Shown: positions 1-8,527, counted from the first letter of the stretch. The stretch: DNA of 64,000 nt from Cyanobacteria bacterium SZAS-4 (GCA_018266255.1 JAFEAT010000020.1:124001-188000), one strand, 5' to 3'. Notes: a model not told the origin generated them from the sequence alone. Numbers and translations: made by a program.

Positions 1-744
1 ATGCAATATGAAGAAGAGCTTGTGCTGCTGCAAATTGAGTTGGTCAAAATGCAGCGATGGGCTCAAAAGAATGGAAAACGAATCGCAATTCTATTTGAGG
101 GGCGAGATGCAGCTGGTAAAGGTGGGTCAATCAGACGTTTTACAGAGCACCTCAATCCGCGTTCTATGCGCGTTGTAGCATTGCCCAAACCGAGTGAAGC
201 AGAGAAGGGGCAATGGTATTTCCAGCGCTACAGTGTGCAACTTCCAAGCGCTGGTGAAATAGTGTTCTTCGATCGTAGTTGGTACAACAGAGCTGTTGTA
301 GAGCCAGTGAACGGATTTTGTACTGACGAAGAATACGACCGATTTATGCAGCAAGTGACAGAGTTCGAGCATATGTTGTATGAAGATGGAATCATGATTA
401 TCAAATTTTGGTTTTCGATTTCGCGCGAGGAGCAATTGGCCAGATTCACTTCTCGTCGTGTCAATCCGCTCAAGCAGTGGAAACTGAGCCCTATCGACGA
501 TAAGGCACAGGAATTGTGGGCCAAGTACAGTCACTTCAAAGAGTTGATGTTTAGCCGCACTCATACATCTTTCAGTCCGTGGATTATTGTGCAAGCGAAT
601 AACAAAAAGTTGGCGCGACTTGAAAGTATTCGTTATGTATTGAGCACAGTTGACTATGGCAGCAAAGATTCTGCGAAAGTAGATTTGTTTCCTGACCCAA
701 ACATAGTTTCTCGCTATCATCGCAATAGCGCCAACCAGGATTAG
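1..744 (+). CDS. ppk2: Polyphosphate kinase 2 (PPK2 family)
   Basis: Transfers phosphate between polyphosphate and nucleoside di- or monophosphates in the cytoplasm. Visible: Walker A GRDAAGKGG (residues 34-42), Walker B VFFDRS with Asp91, and the lid segment NPLKQWKLSPID near residues 155-167, all typical of PPK2. The class (NDP- or NMP-preferring) cannot be settled by eye. The frame opens with ATG at base 1, and family members usually carry some extra N-terminal residues, so the true start may lie outside the window. The next gene starts 22 bases after the stop, suggesting co-transcription. Family very likely; exact substrate unknown. Confidence 0.9.
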   Translation: MQYEEELVLLQIELVKMQRWAQKNGKRIAILFEGRDAAGKGGSIRRFTEHLNPRSMRVVALPKPSEAEKGQWYFQRYSVQLPSAGEIVFFDRSWYNRAVVEPVNGFCTDEEYDRFMQQVTEFEHMLYEDGIMIIKFWFSISREEQLARFTSRRVNPLKQWKLSPIDDKAQELWAKYSHFKELMFSRTHTSFSPWIIVQANNKKLARLESIRYVLSTVDYGSKDSAKVDLFPDPNIVSRYHRNSANQD

Positions 745-766
745 ACTAAAAGGGATCAGTGCACAG

Positions 767-1375
767 TTGAACGGCGAAGAAGTATTTGAGCGCACGGCGC
801 AGAAATACGCTGATTGCAGAACCTATTCCGATTCCGGAAGAATCGAAAGCAATCTTGGCGTCATGACGTTCAAGACTTTCTTTGTCAGACCGAATTTATT
901 CAAGTTCGAATTCGCACATGAGTCTGAAGAGCAGGGTAAGTCTGGCATTATCTGGTCTGATGGAAATGAATTCTTTACGAGCTACAACCACGATTTAGAT
1001 AATGTGCCGTGTGACAACATATCGAGTTTGTTGGTTGAAATTGGCTTAGCCGCTCAGCCGGCATCATATTTGGTGCCAATGATGTTGATGCCAGACTACA
1101 TCGATGCTAATTCGCTGTCGAATGCTGCTCCATATTTGTCGACAGAGCACACTTCGATTGCCGATCGGAGCTGTCATCGCATCAAATCTTCCAAGCCCGA
1201 GTTTCCTTATGTAGCTGATTTGCTCATCGACAGTTTAGGTTACAAACTTCGTCGCATGATCGTAGAATACTCGCCTGAATCGAAAGCTCAGGTGATTTTC
1301 ACTGACGTAAGTTTCGACCGAGAAATTTCGGAAGACATTTTCAATCTCAAACATGCTAGAAACAGCGTGATTTAG
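767..1375 (+). CDS. LolA/RseB-fold-like protein, function unknown
   Basis: A 202-residue protein with a TTG start preceded by AAAGGG. The N-terminal pattern (YADCRTYSDSG, then FKTFFVRPNLFKFEF) resembles periplasmic LolA-like or DUF2092-type beta-sheet proteins that bind lipid or lipoprotein. No signal peptide is visible from this start, which is odd for that fold; no other start was found upstream before a stop. It lies 22 bases after ppk2, and its stop overlaps the stop of the convergent prenyltransferase gene by 4 bases. The fold assignment is an impression from motif spacing, and function is unknown. Confidence 0.55.
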   Translation: MNGEEVFERTAQKYADCRTYSDSGRIESNLGVMTFKTFFVRPNLFKFEFAHESEEQGKSGIIWSDGNEFFTSYNHDLDNVPCDNISSLLVEIGLAAQPASYLVPMMLMPDYIDANSLSNAAPYLSTEHTSIADRSCHRIKSSKPEFPYVADLLIDSLGYKLRRMIVEYSPESKAQVIFTDVSFDREISEDIFNLKHARNSVI

Positions 1376-2259
1376 AATAATTTGTCGAGCAGAATTGCAA
1401 AAAACATAAGAATGCTGACCACGCCGTTGATCGTGAAGAATGCGGCGTTTACGCGTGATAGGTCGTTTGGTTTGACGATGCTGTGCTCGTAAATCAACAT
1501 GCCGACGACGATGGCAAATCCAACCCAATAGAATGCGCCGAGGTGACAGAGCAATCCAACACCTATCAGGCTTAGCACAGTCACCACATGCAGTGCAGAA
1601 GAAATGTTCAGTGCGTTTGCCACGCCGAATCTTGCTGGAATGCTGTGCAGTTTTTCCGAACGATCTATATCCACATCTTGGCAGGCGTAGATGATGTCGA
1701 AGCTACCAACCCAGGTTGCCACAGCCAGCATCAGCACCCACGGAGCGGGGTCGCTCAGTAGTCCACCAGCTGCAACCCAACCACCCAGAGCTGCGCCACC
1801 AATGGCGATGCCAAGAACAATGTGGCAGAACCAGGTGAACCGCTTGGTAAAAGAATAGAAGCTGAGCCAGATAATAGCGATTGGCAGAAGTTGTACACAG
1901 AGCACAGGTAACTGAGTTGCCGCTGCAGCCATGATCGCGAACGATCCAATAGTAAACAATGTCGCTTGCTTGACGCTGATTCTTCCAGCCGGAATCGAGC
2001 GATCTTTCGTTCTTGGATTTCGCGCGTCTATCTTTGCGTCGATCAATCGATTCAACGTCATCGAAGCTGCTCGTGCACCTGCGAATGCGGCGATTGTCCA
2101 GAACACAGTTGCAGCTGACGGCCATGCTGCAGAGGCGAGCAACAAACCAGATAGCGCGAAAGGCAACGCAAATACTGTGTGCTCCAGCTTGATCATTTCA
2201 GACCATTCGCTGAACAGTCCCTTGGCGGGAGGGCTGACGGACTCAGTTGTGTTGTTCAT
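1372..2259 (-). CDS. UbiA-family prenyltransferase (MqnP/UbiA-like)
   Basis: An integral membrane aromatic prenyltransferase that attaches an isoprenoid tail to a quinone precursor. The 295-residue protein has 8-9 hydrophobic segments and both Asp-rich motifs: NRLIDAKIDARNPRT (first) and YACQDVDIDR (second), which bind Mg-diphosphate. The second motif followed by SIPARFG is characteristic of the UbiA-like group that includes MqnP of the futalosine menaquinone pathway, so a menaquinone role is more likely than ubiquinone; this is inference. No other quinone genes are adjacent. Start ATG at 2259. Confidence 0.85.
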   Translation of the reverse strand: MNNTTESVSPPAKGLFSEWSEMIKLEHTVFALPFALSGLLLASAAWPSAATVFWTIAAFAGARAASMTLNRLIDAKIDARNPRTKDRSIPAGRISVKQATLFTIGSFAIMAAAATQLPVLCVQLLPIAIIWLSFYSFTKRFTWFCHIVLGIAIGGAALGGWVAAGGLLSDPAPWVLMLAVATWVGSFDIIYACQDVDIDRSEKLHSIPARFGVANALNISSALHVVTVLSLIGVGLLCHLGAFYWVGFAIVVGMLIYEHSIVKPNDLSRVNAAFFTINGVVSILMFFAILLDKLF

Positions 2260-2334
2260 TGTCTCTGGTGTCTAAACTAGAATTCATCAGCTGGTCGTAG
2301 TCAAGAAGCTTGCATGGCTCAAACCTGGTCTGCT

Positions 2335-3021
2335 TCAAGATTTCGGCGATTTCAATCGGTAACCAATACGGGCTACATTCTCAATCATTGAGTCTGACGG
2401 ATCTTCGCCCTTATCGATCACTTTTCTGATTCTTCTGATGGCAGTTCTTAATCCTTCCGAAGAAGCGTCTGAATCGTAGCTCCAGACCCGCGACATGATG
2501 GTCGGCACGCTGAAAACTTGATCTGGATTGCGCATGAAAAATTCCAACAATGCAAAATCTTTCGGTGCCAAATGCAAGTCGTTGCCGCCTTTGGTGATTC
2601 TGTATTTGCCTGGATCTAAGACCAGATCACCGACGCATATTTGATTGCCGGCAACCCCTGTCGCACGTCTCAGCAAGGCTCTTAAACGCGCTTTCAATTC
2701 GCGCATATCAAAAGGCTTGGTCAGGTAGTCATCGGCACCTGATTCCATGCCCTCTTCTTTATTGTTGATGTGGGTGCGACCTGTAAGCATGATGATCGGC
2801 GTGGTTTTGCCGGTGGCGCGAAACTCTTTCAAAATTTCCACACCTGACTTGCCAGGCAGATCCCAATCCAAAATGATTATGTCGAACTCTTCCAGCTTGA
2901 GCAGATTCGCTCCGTCATTGCCGTTTTCGGCTGATTCGACGATGTAGCGATCGTCGCGCAGCGCGTCAATGACAGTAGTTGACAGATCTCGGTCGTCTTC
3001 GACTAGTAAAACTTTGGCCAA
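2335..3021 (-). CDS. OmpR/PhoB-family response regulator
   Basis: A 228-residue two-component regulator: receiver domain (residues 1-120) with acidic pocket VEDD at 8-10, phospho-acceptor Asp52 in ILDWDLPG, conserved MLTGR and YLTKP, then a winged-helix DNA-binding domain (APKDFALLEFFMRNP, IRRIRKVI, IENVARIGYRL). It is divergent from the histidine kinase starting at 3032 with only 10 bases between start codons, so the two very likely form a pair. About 60% similar by eye to the regulator at 52326-53024, so the two belong to the same subfamily. Target genes unknown. Confidence 0.92.
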   Translation of the reverse strand: MAKVLLVEDDRDLSTTVIDALRDDRYIVESAENGNDGANLLKLEEFDIIILDWDLPGKSGVEILKEFRATGKTTPIIMLTGRTHINNKEEGMESGADDYLTKPFDMRELKARLRALLRRATGVAGNQICVGDLVLDPGKYRITKGGNDLHLAPKDFALLEFFMRNPDQVFSVPTIMSRVWSYDSDASSEGLRTAIRRIRKVIDKGEDPSDSMIENVARIGYRLKSPKS

Positions 3022-3031
3022 TGGTTAATAC

Positions 3032-4873
3032 GTGAGGGATTGGAGCACATATAATTATACTTCGATCTCAGCGATAGACGGTTTGATGCGCAGAATTCCC
3101 GTAGCGGCGCAAGTTCTCATATTAGCCATCGTCCCTCTTGTGATGCAGCTGTTGTTGCTGGTGTGGATGGCTGATTTGCAGTCTCAAGCTGAGTTTCAGT
3201 TAAATCAAGCGGTTAAGCAAAAGCGAGTCGCTGACAACTTATCCAAGTTGATGGCGACTTCTTACGATGTTATTAGACATGTCAGTGATGATCCAGAAGA
3301 GCAATTGAAGGCGTCAGAAAACGCGGCGGAGCAAACTCGCCAAGCATACGACGATTTGCGCGGGGTAGTCGAACCAGGGACGCCTTTGCATGCGGCGATC
3401 GAGCGTTCTGAGAAGGCCAGTCACACGGTTCAACGAATATTTCGCGATATCGTTTTGGCTCCTAGCGACAGAGCGCGAAAGCCCATGTGGCCTGCTTTGC
3501 GCGGGTCGATCAAGGAAATGATTTTCGGTGGTTTGCTCGACGCTGAGAAGGGACTGAAGCAATTGGCTGAGCAGAGCATGGTTCACCAATCTGCGTTGCG
3601 AGAGAAGTTTCAGCACGTAGCGTTGTTTGGTAGCGCAGCAACTTTGCTTGTCTCCGGCGCCATTGCGCTCGTTTTGGCGGGGAATATCTCTCGTCGCTTG
3701 AAACGTTTGGATGATAACAATTTGCGGATGGCCAGCAATCTTCCGTTGCTGCCAGCTATGACTGGAAAAGACGAGATCGCGAGAATCGATCAGACTTTTC
3801 ACCAGATGGTGAAAGTGCTGCAAGATACCGCGAACAAAGAGCATCTTGTCATTGAAGGTGCGAGAGACGTAATTTGTTCTATTGAAAAAAGTGGACGCGT
3901 CGTCGCGATCAATCCAGCGTGTACCAAGATGCTCGGCTATTTGCCAGAAGACATGATTGGCGCGCGACTGATTAATTTCATTGCCGAAGACGCCCAGCGC
4001 GCGGGTGAGTTTCTCGAACAGTTGCAACGAGAGAATCAGCACGAACCGATCGAGATCAAGTTGTGGCATAAGGACAAACGCGAGATCGACACGTCCTGGT
4101 CGGTGCAGTGGTCTAAGGATGAGCAGATCGCATTTTGCGTGGTGCACGATATTAGTGACAGGCGCGCAGCTGAGCGACTCAGGCAAGAAGTTTTGCACAT
4201 GGTCAGTCATGATTTGCGCACACCGCTTACAACTCTGGGCAATGTTTTCGAATTTTTGTCGAACGCTGACTCAGACATGGTAGAAAAACGTTCTCACTAT
4301 GTTCGGCTTGGGGAGCGGAATGTAGAAAGATTGATTGGATTGATTAGCGATTTGCTAGACGTTGAGAAAATTCGTTCCGGCAAAATGATGATCGATCGCG
4401 AGTCTGTGCATTTGGATGAGTGTTTTCAGGCTTGTATCGAAGCGCTGTCTCCCACTGCAGATGCGAAGGGCGTTACGTTGCAAATGGATGAGACGACATG
4501 TGTTGTGTCGGGGGATCCGAACAAAATCGATCGCGTGATCATAAATTTGGTTGGAAATGCCATTAAATATTCTGACAAAGGTGATCTCGTTAAGGTCGAT
4601 GCGCAAACGGACGAACGTAATGTGACCGTGACTATTGCCGACGAAGGACAAGGCATTCCAGAAGATCAATTGGACAAAGTTTTCGAACGATTCCATCAGG
4701 TTAGTAGTGAAGATCAGTCAACAGGTTCTGGGCTTGGATTGACTATTGCAAAGCTTTCATCGAATTGCATGGTGGCAAAATTTGGGCAGAAAGAAGAGAG
4801 CCGAAAGGCACCAAATTCTGTTTCACGTTGCCTTTGCCGAACGCGACTTCGTCTGCGACTGCATCACAATTAA
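3032..4873 (+). CDS. Sensor histidine kinase, C-terminus frameshifted
   Basis: Membrane sensor kinase, presumed partner of the divergent regulator. Order: TM helix (about 23-48), periplasmic sensor of about 140 residues, second TM and HAMP-like linker (about 205-235), PAS domain (about 275-380), HisKA with MVSHDLRTPL (His393 counted from the GTG), and HATPase with N, G1 (DEGQGIPE) and G2 (GSGLGLTIAK) boxes. Right after the G2 box the frame runs into nonsense; shifting frame near 4750 restores the family ending AFIELHGGKIWAE and reaches a stop at 4897-4899. One base appears missing. The GTG at 3032 overlaps the shared promoter region, so ATG 3086 (MRRIPVAAQ) may be the true start. Confidence 0.85.
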   Translation: MRDWSTYNYTSISAIDGLMRRIPVAAQVLILAIVPLVMQLLLLVWMADLQSQAEFQLNQAVKQKRVADNLSKLMATSYDVIRHVSDDPEEQLKASENAAEQTRQAYDDLRGVVEPGTPLHAAIERSEKASHTVQRIFRDIVLAPSDRARKPMWPALRGSIKEMIFGGLLDAEKGLKQLAEQSMVHQSALREKFQHVALFGSAATLLVSGAIALVLAGNISRRLKRLDDNNLRMASNLPLLPAMTGKDEIARIDQTFHQMVKVLQDTANKEHLVIEGARDVICSIEKSGRVVAINPACTKMLGYLPEDMIGARLINFIAEDAQRAGEFLEQLQRENQHEPIEIKLWHKDKREIDTSWSVQWSKDEQIAFCVVHDISDRRAAERLRQEVLHMVSHDLRTPLTTLGNVFEFLSNADSDMVEKRSHYVRLGERNVERLIGLISDLLDVEKIRSGKMMIDRESVHLDECFQACIEALSPTADAKGVTLQMDETTCVVSGDPNKIDRVIINLVGNAIKYSDKGDLVKVDAQTDERNVTVTIADEGQGIPEDQLDKVFERFHQVSSEDQSTGSGLGLTIAKLSSNCMVAKFGQKEESRKAPNSVSRCLCRTRLRLRLHHN

Positions 4874-4907
4874 CATCAGAAGAGCAAGTAGACGCCTAAT
4901 ACGAAAA

Positions 4908-4927
4908 CCAGATTCGACCGAATCTGG
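4908..4927 (-). terminator. Rho-independent terminator
   Basis: An 8-bp perfect stem (CCAGATTC / GAATCTGG) with a 4-base loop. Read on the minus strand it is followed by TTTTCGT, fitting a terminator for the minus-strand gene ending at 4989. It may also stop transcription of the histidine kinase from the other side. Confidence 0.6.
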
Positions 4928-4988
4928 CATCGCTTGCCCTAACTTTTATGACTTTCTCGATCAGCCTGTTAAGAAGCAGTGTGCGCGT

Positions 4989-5810
4989 TTACAGTTTTGC
5001 TGACCACTTCCACAATTGGCGAGCTAACAGCAGTTCGATTACGCCCGTACCAACTTGATTTCCGCTGTCAATCCATGATTCTTTTTTACCTGTGAGAGCT
5101 TCATAGCCGTAGTGTCTTGCGGCGATGCTCGTGCCATAGGTTCCTGTAAACATGCCGATTTTTCCGTAGAGTTGTGCAGAATCGTTAGTGAGAAATCCGA
5201 ATTTGGAAGATGCTGTCGTTAACTGGTCTGCCAGTTTCAAATTTGATGATCCTGTCGCCAATTGTTCTGCCAGTCCCAACTTTGATGATCCTGCGGCCAA
5301 ATCAGCTGTTTGACCAAGTTTTGCTGATTGTGCGAGTAGGTCGGCTGCTGCTGCTCGAGCATTTGCTGCTTTGAGCGCCTCTGCTCCTAATTCGGTACTT
5401 TCCAGACCAACTTTAGCTGAACCCGCACCTGTTTCGAGTGCCATCGCTGCAAGTTTCGGACTACGGAAGACGACGGCGCCGATTGCTTCTGCGCCCCAAA
5501 GCGCGGCGGCAGCGAGTCCGAGGTTTGTCAGTTGGTTTGTTAGTGTACCTGTCTGGTGCTCTTTTGACTCGGCTCTCGCCCGTGAGCCGTCTTCTTGCAC
5601 GGTGACAGTTGGTAAATGAGCTGCGTTGTCCGGGCAGTTGACGCGTTTGTCCGGTGCTGCGGACGATTCGGATTGAGGGGGTGCATATTGTGCCAGCTGT
5701 GCCTGAGCTGGTGCTGGGCGTTCGGACAGCACACCGAGTTCATGTAGCACTGCGCTGCTTTGGTCGTTCGCAGGTTGAGCAATCGTAGAGAAATCTTCGG
5801 TTGGCGGCAT
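4989..5810 (-). CDS. Hypothetical protein, Ala-rich with C-terminal hydrophobic region
   Basis: I do not recognise this 273-residue protein. The start ATG at 5810 (MPPTEDFST) is chosen because GAGAGG lies 10 bases upstream; the longer frame to 5936 would cover the promoter. The first 100 residues are polar and Pro/Gln/Ala-rich, followed by one hydrophobic helix (LGLAAAALWGAEAIGAVVF) and then imperfect short repeats around LAAGSSKLGLAEQLATGSSN (LA..SSKLG pattern, about residues 165-205), probably amphipathic or helical. No signal peptide. It is driven by a promoter nearly identical to that of the next upstream gene (5993-6313), so both are probably co-regulated. Confidence 0.6.
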   Translation of the reverse strand: MPPTEDFSTIAQPANDQSSAVLHELGVLSERPAPAQAQLAQYAPPQSESSAAPDKRVNCPDNAAHLPTVTVQEDGSRARAESKEHQTGTLTNQLTNLGLAAAALWGAEAIGAVVFRSPKLAAMALETGAGSAKVGLESTELGAEALKAANARAAAADLLAQSAKLGQTADLAAGSSKLGLAEQLATGSSNLKLADQLTTASSKFGFLTNDSAQLYGKIGMFTGTYGTSIAARHYGYEALTGKKESWIDSGNQVGTGVIELLLARQLWKWSAKL

Positions 5811-5836
5811 TTCAGTTGAACCTCTCAGACAAATAT

Positions 5837-5890
5837 AGTCTAGATTTTTAGAGTGACAAAAGGTCGACAAAACTGTGATCGAACTGTGAC
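5837..5890 (-). promoter_or_regulatory. Promoter with 38-bp shared element, copy 1
   Basis: On the plus-strand text, 5853-5890 reads GTGACNAAAGGTCNAC, five variable bases, TGTGATCNAACTGTGAC; the same 38-bp layout recurs at 6537-6574. On the coding (minus) strand a TAGACT -10 lies exactly 10 bases beyond the element (AGTCTA at 5837-5842) in both copies. Within it CTGTGA repeats with an 11-bp period, the spacing expected for a response regulator or other tandem-binding activator. Start codon 27 bases downstream. Confidence 0.65.
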
Positions 5891-5934
5891 AAGAGTGAGT
5901 GGTTGGATTTTCAGGCGGTGCCAATGCGGGATAC

Positions 5935-5960
5935 AAAAAACCAGGTTCTTTCGAACCTGG
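5935..5960 (-). terminator. Rho-independent terminator
   Basis: Perfect 8-bp stem CCAGGTTC / GAACCTGG with a 4-base loop, followed on the minus strand by six T residues. It sits 33 bases after the stop of the minus-strand gene 5993-6313, isolating it from the next gene. Confidence 0.8.
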
Positions 5961-5992
5961 CCATTGTTTACCGATAGCTGTTTTGTTTTAGG

Positions 5993-6313
5993 TTAGTCGG
6001 AGTATGCTTCAGCGCTCTCGAAATCGCTTACGCTGTGACTTGCTGCTTCTTTCTTTTTGATCACGACATTGTCGCCGCCTTCAGCATCTTTCTTTTTTGC
6101 GATGACGTTGTCGTCGTCCTCTCCCTTGATAGACATTTTTGGTAAAAACTTGTCGTCCGACTCAGAGTCTCCTGCTTTTTCCTTTTTCAGTTGGCGTATG
6201 TGTCCATTGTGTCCGGAAAATTCATTCCAGGCTTCGTGGATTTCGTGCGCCATGTGTTGGAGCACTCCTTCCGGTTGCTTCTTCTCGAAATGTTGTATTT
6301 GGTCTGCCGGCAT
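5993..6313 (-). CDS. Small highly charged protein, unknown
   Basis: A 106-residue unrecognised protein. ATG at 6313 (MPADQIQHF) is preferred over ATG 6349 because AGAGGGTGAC lies immediately upstream. The N-terminal third is helical (QIQHFEKKQPEGVLQHMAHEIHEAW when split at Q and H residues), and the rest alternates acidic patches with Lys triplets (DNVIAKKKDAEGGDN, then VVIKKKEAASH), giving two imperfect repeats. No signal peptide or membrane segment. It has its own terminator and a promoter about 200 bases upstream that matches the one for the neighbouring gene, so the mRNA leader is long. Confidence 0.6.
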   Translation of the reverse strand: MPADQIQHFEKKQPEGVLQHMAHEIHEAWNEFSGHNGHIRQLKKEKAGDSESDDKFLPKMSIKGEDDDNVIAKKKDAEGGDNVVIKKKEAASHSVSDFESAEAYSD

Positions 6314-6520
6314 TTTGTCACCCTCTGAGTTGTGTACGAATGTGGCCACACGTCTGTTTCATCCGTGTTTGTGTGTGTTTCTCTCGATCTAACGCTTTGA
6401 TCTTTTGTCTGTTTGGTCGATGTTGTCTGATTTGAATCGCTTGAAATTATTATGTGTTCGGGTTGTTTTCTATAGCTATTCCTCTGTTTTTGCGGTGTTT
6501 CGTTGACTGCCCACTTTCAA

Positions 6521-6574
6521 AGTCTATTTTTTCTGCGTGACGAAAGGTCAACGTTGATGTGATCAAACTGTGAC
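6521..6574 (-). promoter_or_regulatory. Promoter with 38-bp shared element, copy 2
   Basis: Second copy of the element described at 5837-5890: the 38-bp block occupies 6537-6574 and the minus-strand -10 TAGACT is AGTCTA at 6521-6526, again 10 bases away. About 31 of 38 bases are identical between copies, with differences confined mostly to the 5-base middle. The predicted transcript start lies about 200 bases before the start codon at 6313, implying a purine-rich leader of that length. Confidence 0.65.
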
Positions 6575-6810
6575 GTGAATTTTTCATTGTGCGACGAGCC
6601 GCGGTCGTCTGAGATTGACTGTATGGGCTCTTCTATGTGTGGCTAAGCAGTCCGAACCAGAGCGCCATACGGTGGCGTATGCGGTGCACGGATTGGTGGC
6701 GTAGGCGGTGGCGGTATCGTTGGTACGCCTATGTATATCGATGTGAGGTGTCGACGCGCGAGTCGGAGCGCCGGCTTCAGCCGGCGATGGTCATGGACAC
6801 TGTTCCTGGA
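6575..6810. other. Non-coding stretch with GC-rich hairpin
   Basis: No convincing gene. A perfect hairpin CGCCGGC-TTCA-GCCGGCG occupies 6769-6786, just beyond the rodA stop; it lacks a T-run but could act as a weak terminator or 3-prime stabiliser. The stretch 6671-6715 is a GGTGGC-rich imperfect repeat that reads as Gly/Val in one frame but has no start codon. Confidence 0.4.
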
Positions 6811-8202
6811 TTATCGGCGCGTGTCGCCTTGCTTGTTGCGGCTATACGCGTAGATTGACTCCAGCAGCCCTATGGACGTCAGGTCTACCAGCAGGGCTGT
6901 GCCGCCGTAGCTCAGGAACGGCAGGGGCACACCGGCCACCGGCATGATGCCGATGGTCATGCCTATATTGATGAAAACGTGAAACAAGAACATGCACATC
7001 AATCCGATGGCCATTACGCTTCCTGCGGGGTCACCGCGGCTTTGATAGGCGATGATCAGTCCGCGTATGCAGATTGTCGCGTAAGCTAGCACGACGAAAA
7101 ATGCGATTTTAAATCCTAATTCTTCCCCCAGCACAGCGAAGATAAAGTCTGTGTGGCGTTCAGGAATGAAGGCTCCTTGTGATTGGTTGCCTTTGCCGAG
7201 ACCGGTGCCGTTGATGCCACCACTACCGATGGCGATCAGACTCTGGAGAATGTGATATCCAGATCCGCGCGGGTCTTCGTATGGATTGACGAAACTCGTT
7301 AGACGCTTCTGTTGGTACTCTTTGAGCAGATTCCACATGTGCGGTCGAGCGATTCCTGCGCCGTAATTCGCCCCCACGATTGCGAGAATCATCAGGATGC
7401 GAATTGCCCAGTGCCAGTTTTTGTGGCGCCAGAACAAAAGCAAGATCACACCCAGAGTCGGCAAGAAATAGAGCCACCACTGCGGGTTGACGGCATCCAA
7501 GACCAAACTGATGAGTGGGCTGATCAAAATCAAAATGTCTGTGATCGTGCCACCAGACCAGAAAACAGTTCCCAAGAAGACGGCGCCGAACGTCAACGAC
7601 GTGCCAAGGTCGGGTTGTTTGAAAACCAGCACTGCTGGCGGAATGATGATGCCAATCACCTTGAAGATGTCAAAAAAGCTTTTGATCGGAAATTTTTTCA
7701 GCCAAGCCGCGATTGTGAAAATGACGACGATTTTGGCAATTTCAGATGGTTGCAGCGTGATCGGTCCCAGCGCGAGCCAACGCTGCGCACCTTGCGCGCT
7801 GTGACCTTTGATCATTACCGCCAGAAGCAATCCAAGATTGGCAACGTAAATGATCGGAACGACCCACTTCGAGGTCCAGAAATAGTAGGGGATGCGAGCG
7901 AAGATGACAGCCAGCGCCACTCCAGCCCACATGAATTCCAACTGTTTGTTGAAATAGTCGAGCGTGTGCTGCGAGTAGTGGAGGATGTTCAGTCCCGTGC
8001 AGACAAGAAAAGCCGTGGCCGCGACCAGATACCAATCCACTGCTGAGAGGAAGTTGTAAATTGTTCGGATGTAATAGCCAGCCGGAGAAGCCTGCAGAAT
8101 CGAGTTCAAAATAGTTCCGATGCGCGCCCGAAGGGCTCTATCGTAGCACTTGTTAGCCCATAGCAGAGCCGCTGGAAGGCTTGCTAAAACATCTTTCTCC
8201 AT
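6811..8202 (-). CDS. rodA: RodA, SEDS peptidoglycan glycosyltransferase
   Basis: SEDS-family polymerase of lateral-wall peptidoglycan in the inner membrane, working with a class B PBP. The 463-residue protein carries family signatures: QPSEIAKI, the catalytic-Asp motif KQPDLGTSL (LVFKQPDLGTSLTF), GSGGINGTGLGKG, FIPERHTDFIFAVLGEELG and the C-terminal GVPLPFLSYGGTA. About ten TM helices follow a 55-residue cytoplasmic N-terminus, somewhat longer than usual. It is the last gene of the minus-strand run minC-minD-minE-rodA, 64 bases after minE, so elongation and division-site selection are probably co-expressed. RodA is preferred over FtsW because of KQPDLGT and length. Confidence 0.93.
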   Translation of the reverse strand: MEKDVLASLPAALLWANKCYDRALRARIGTILNSILQASPAGYYIRTIYNFLSAVDWYLVAATAFLVCTGLNILHYSQHTLDYFNKQLEFMWAGVALAVIFARIPYYFWTSKWVVPIIYVANLGLLLAVMIKGHSAQGAQRWLALGPITLQPSEIAKIVVIFTIAAWLKKFPIKSFFDIFKVIGIIIPPAVLVFKQPDLGTSLTFGAVFLGTVFWSGGTITDILILISPLISLVLDAVNPQWWLYFLPTLGVILLLFWRHKNWHWAIRILMILAIVGANYGAGIARPHMWNLLKEYQQKRLTSFVNPYEDPRGSGYHILQSLIAIGSGGINGTGLGKGNQSQGAFIPERHTDFIFAVLGEELGFKIAFFVVLAYATICIRGLIIAYQSRGDPAGSVMAIGLMCMFLFHVFINIGMTIGIMPVAGVPLPFLSYGGTALLVDLTSIGLLESIYAYSRNKQGDTRR

Positions 8203-8266
8203 AGCGAATGCGCACCCCTTTCAGGATGCGCACAGCAGAGTTGTTGTTTGGTCCAGGTGAAATTTA

Positions 8267-8527
8267 TTAGCACTTAGATCGAAGCAGGCGGAAGTTCGCA
8301 ACCAATGAGGCGCGGCGTTCGTAGTGCTCCAGATCGAATTTTGTTGTGTCTTTGTCGAGTTCGAAATATCGAGAAACGACTGCGATCAACTCTTCTTCAA
8401 GAGATTCTAATCTGCCAGCTGGAAGCTCGAGACGGTCATGCGTGAGCATGTTACGCATGCGGTCTTTGGCTGTGTCACGAGCAGAGTCCGTGTTGGTTCG
8501 AAAGAACCAGTTAATTACTTGTTGCAA
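8267..8527 (-). CDS. minE: MinE, topological specificity factor
   Basis: An 86-residue protein that stimulates MinD ATPase and drives Min oscillation. The N-terminal amphipathic helix (MQQVINWFFR) gives membrane anchoring; AKDRMRNMLTHDR is the MinD-binding anti-MinCD segment; the rest (LPAGRLESLEEELIAVVSRY, then ELDKDTTKFDLEHYE) forms the dimerisation domain. Lies 14 bases after minD on the same strand. Confidence 0.95.
   Translation of the reverse strand: MQQVINWFFRTNTDSARDTAKDRMRNMLTHDRLELPAGRLESLEEELIAVVSRYFELDKDTTKFDLEHYERRASLVANFRLLRSKC

Noticed and set aside
6637..6858. Gly/Val-rich reading of 6671-6850 on the plus strand as a gene remnant
   Set aside because: No start codon or Shine-Dalgarno, overlaps the end of rodA, and the GGTGGC pattern is simple sequence.
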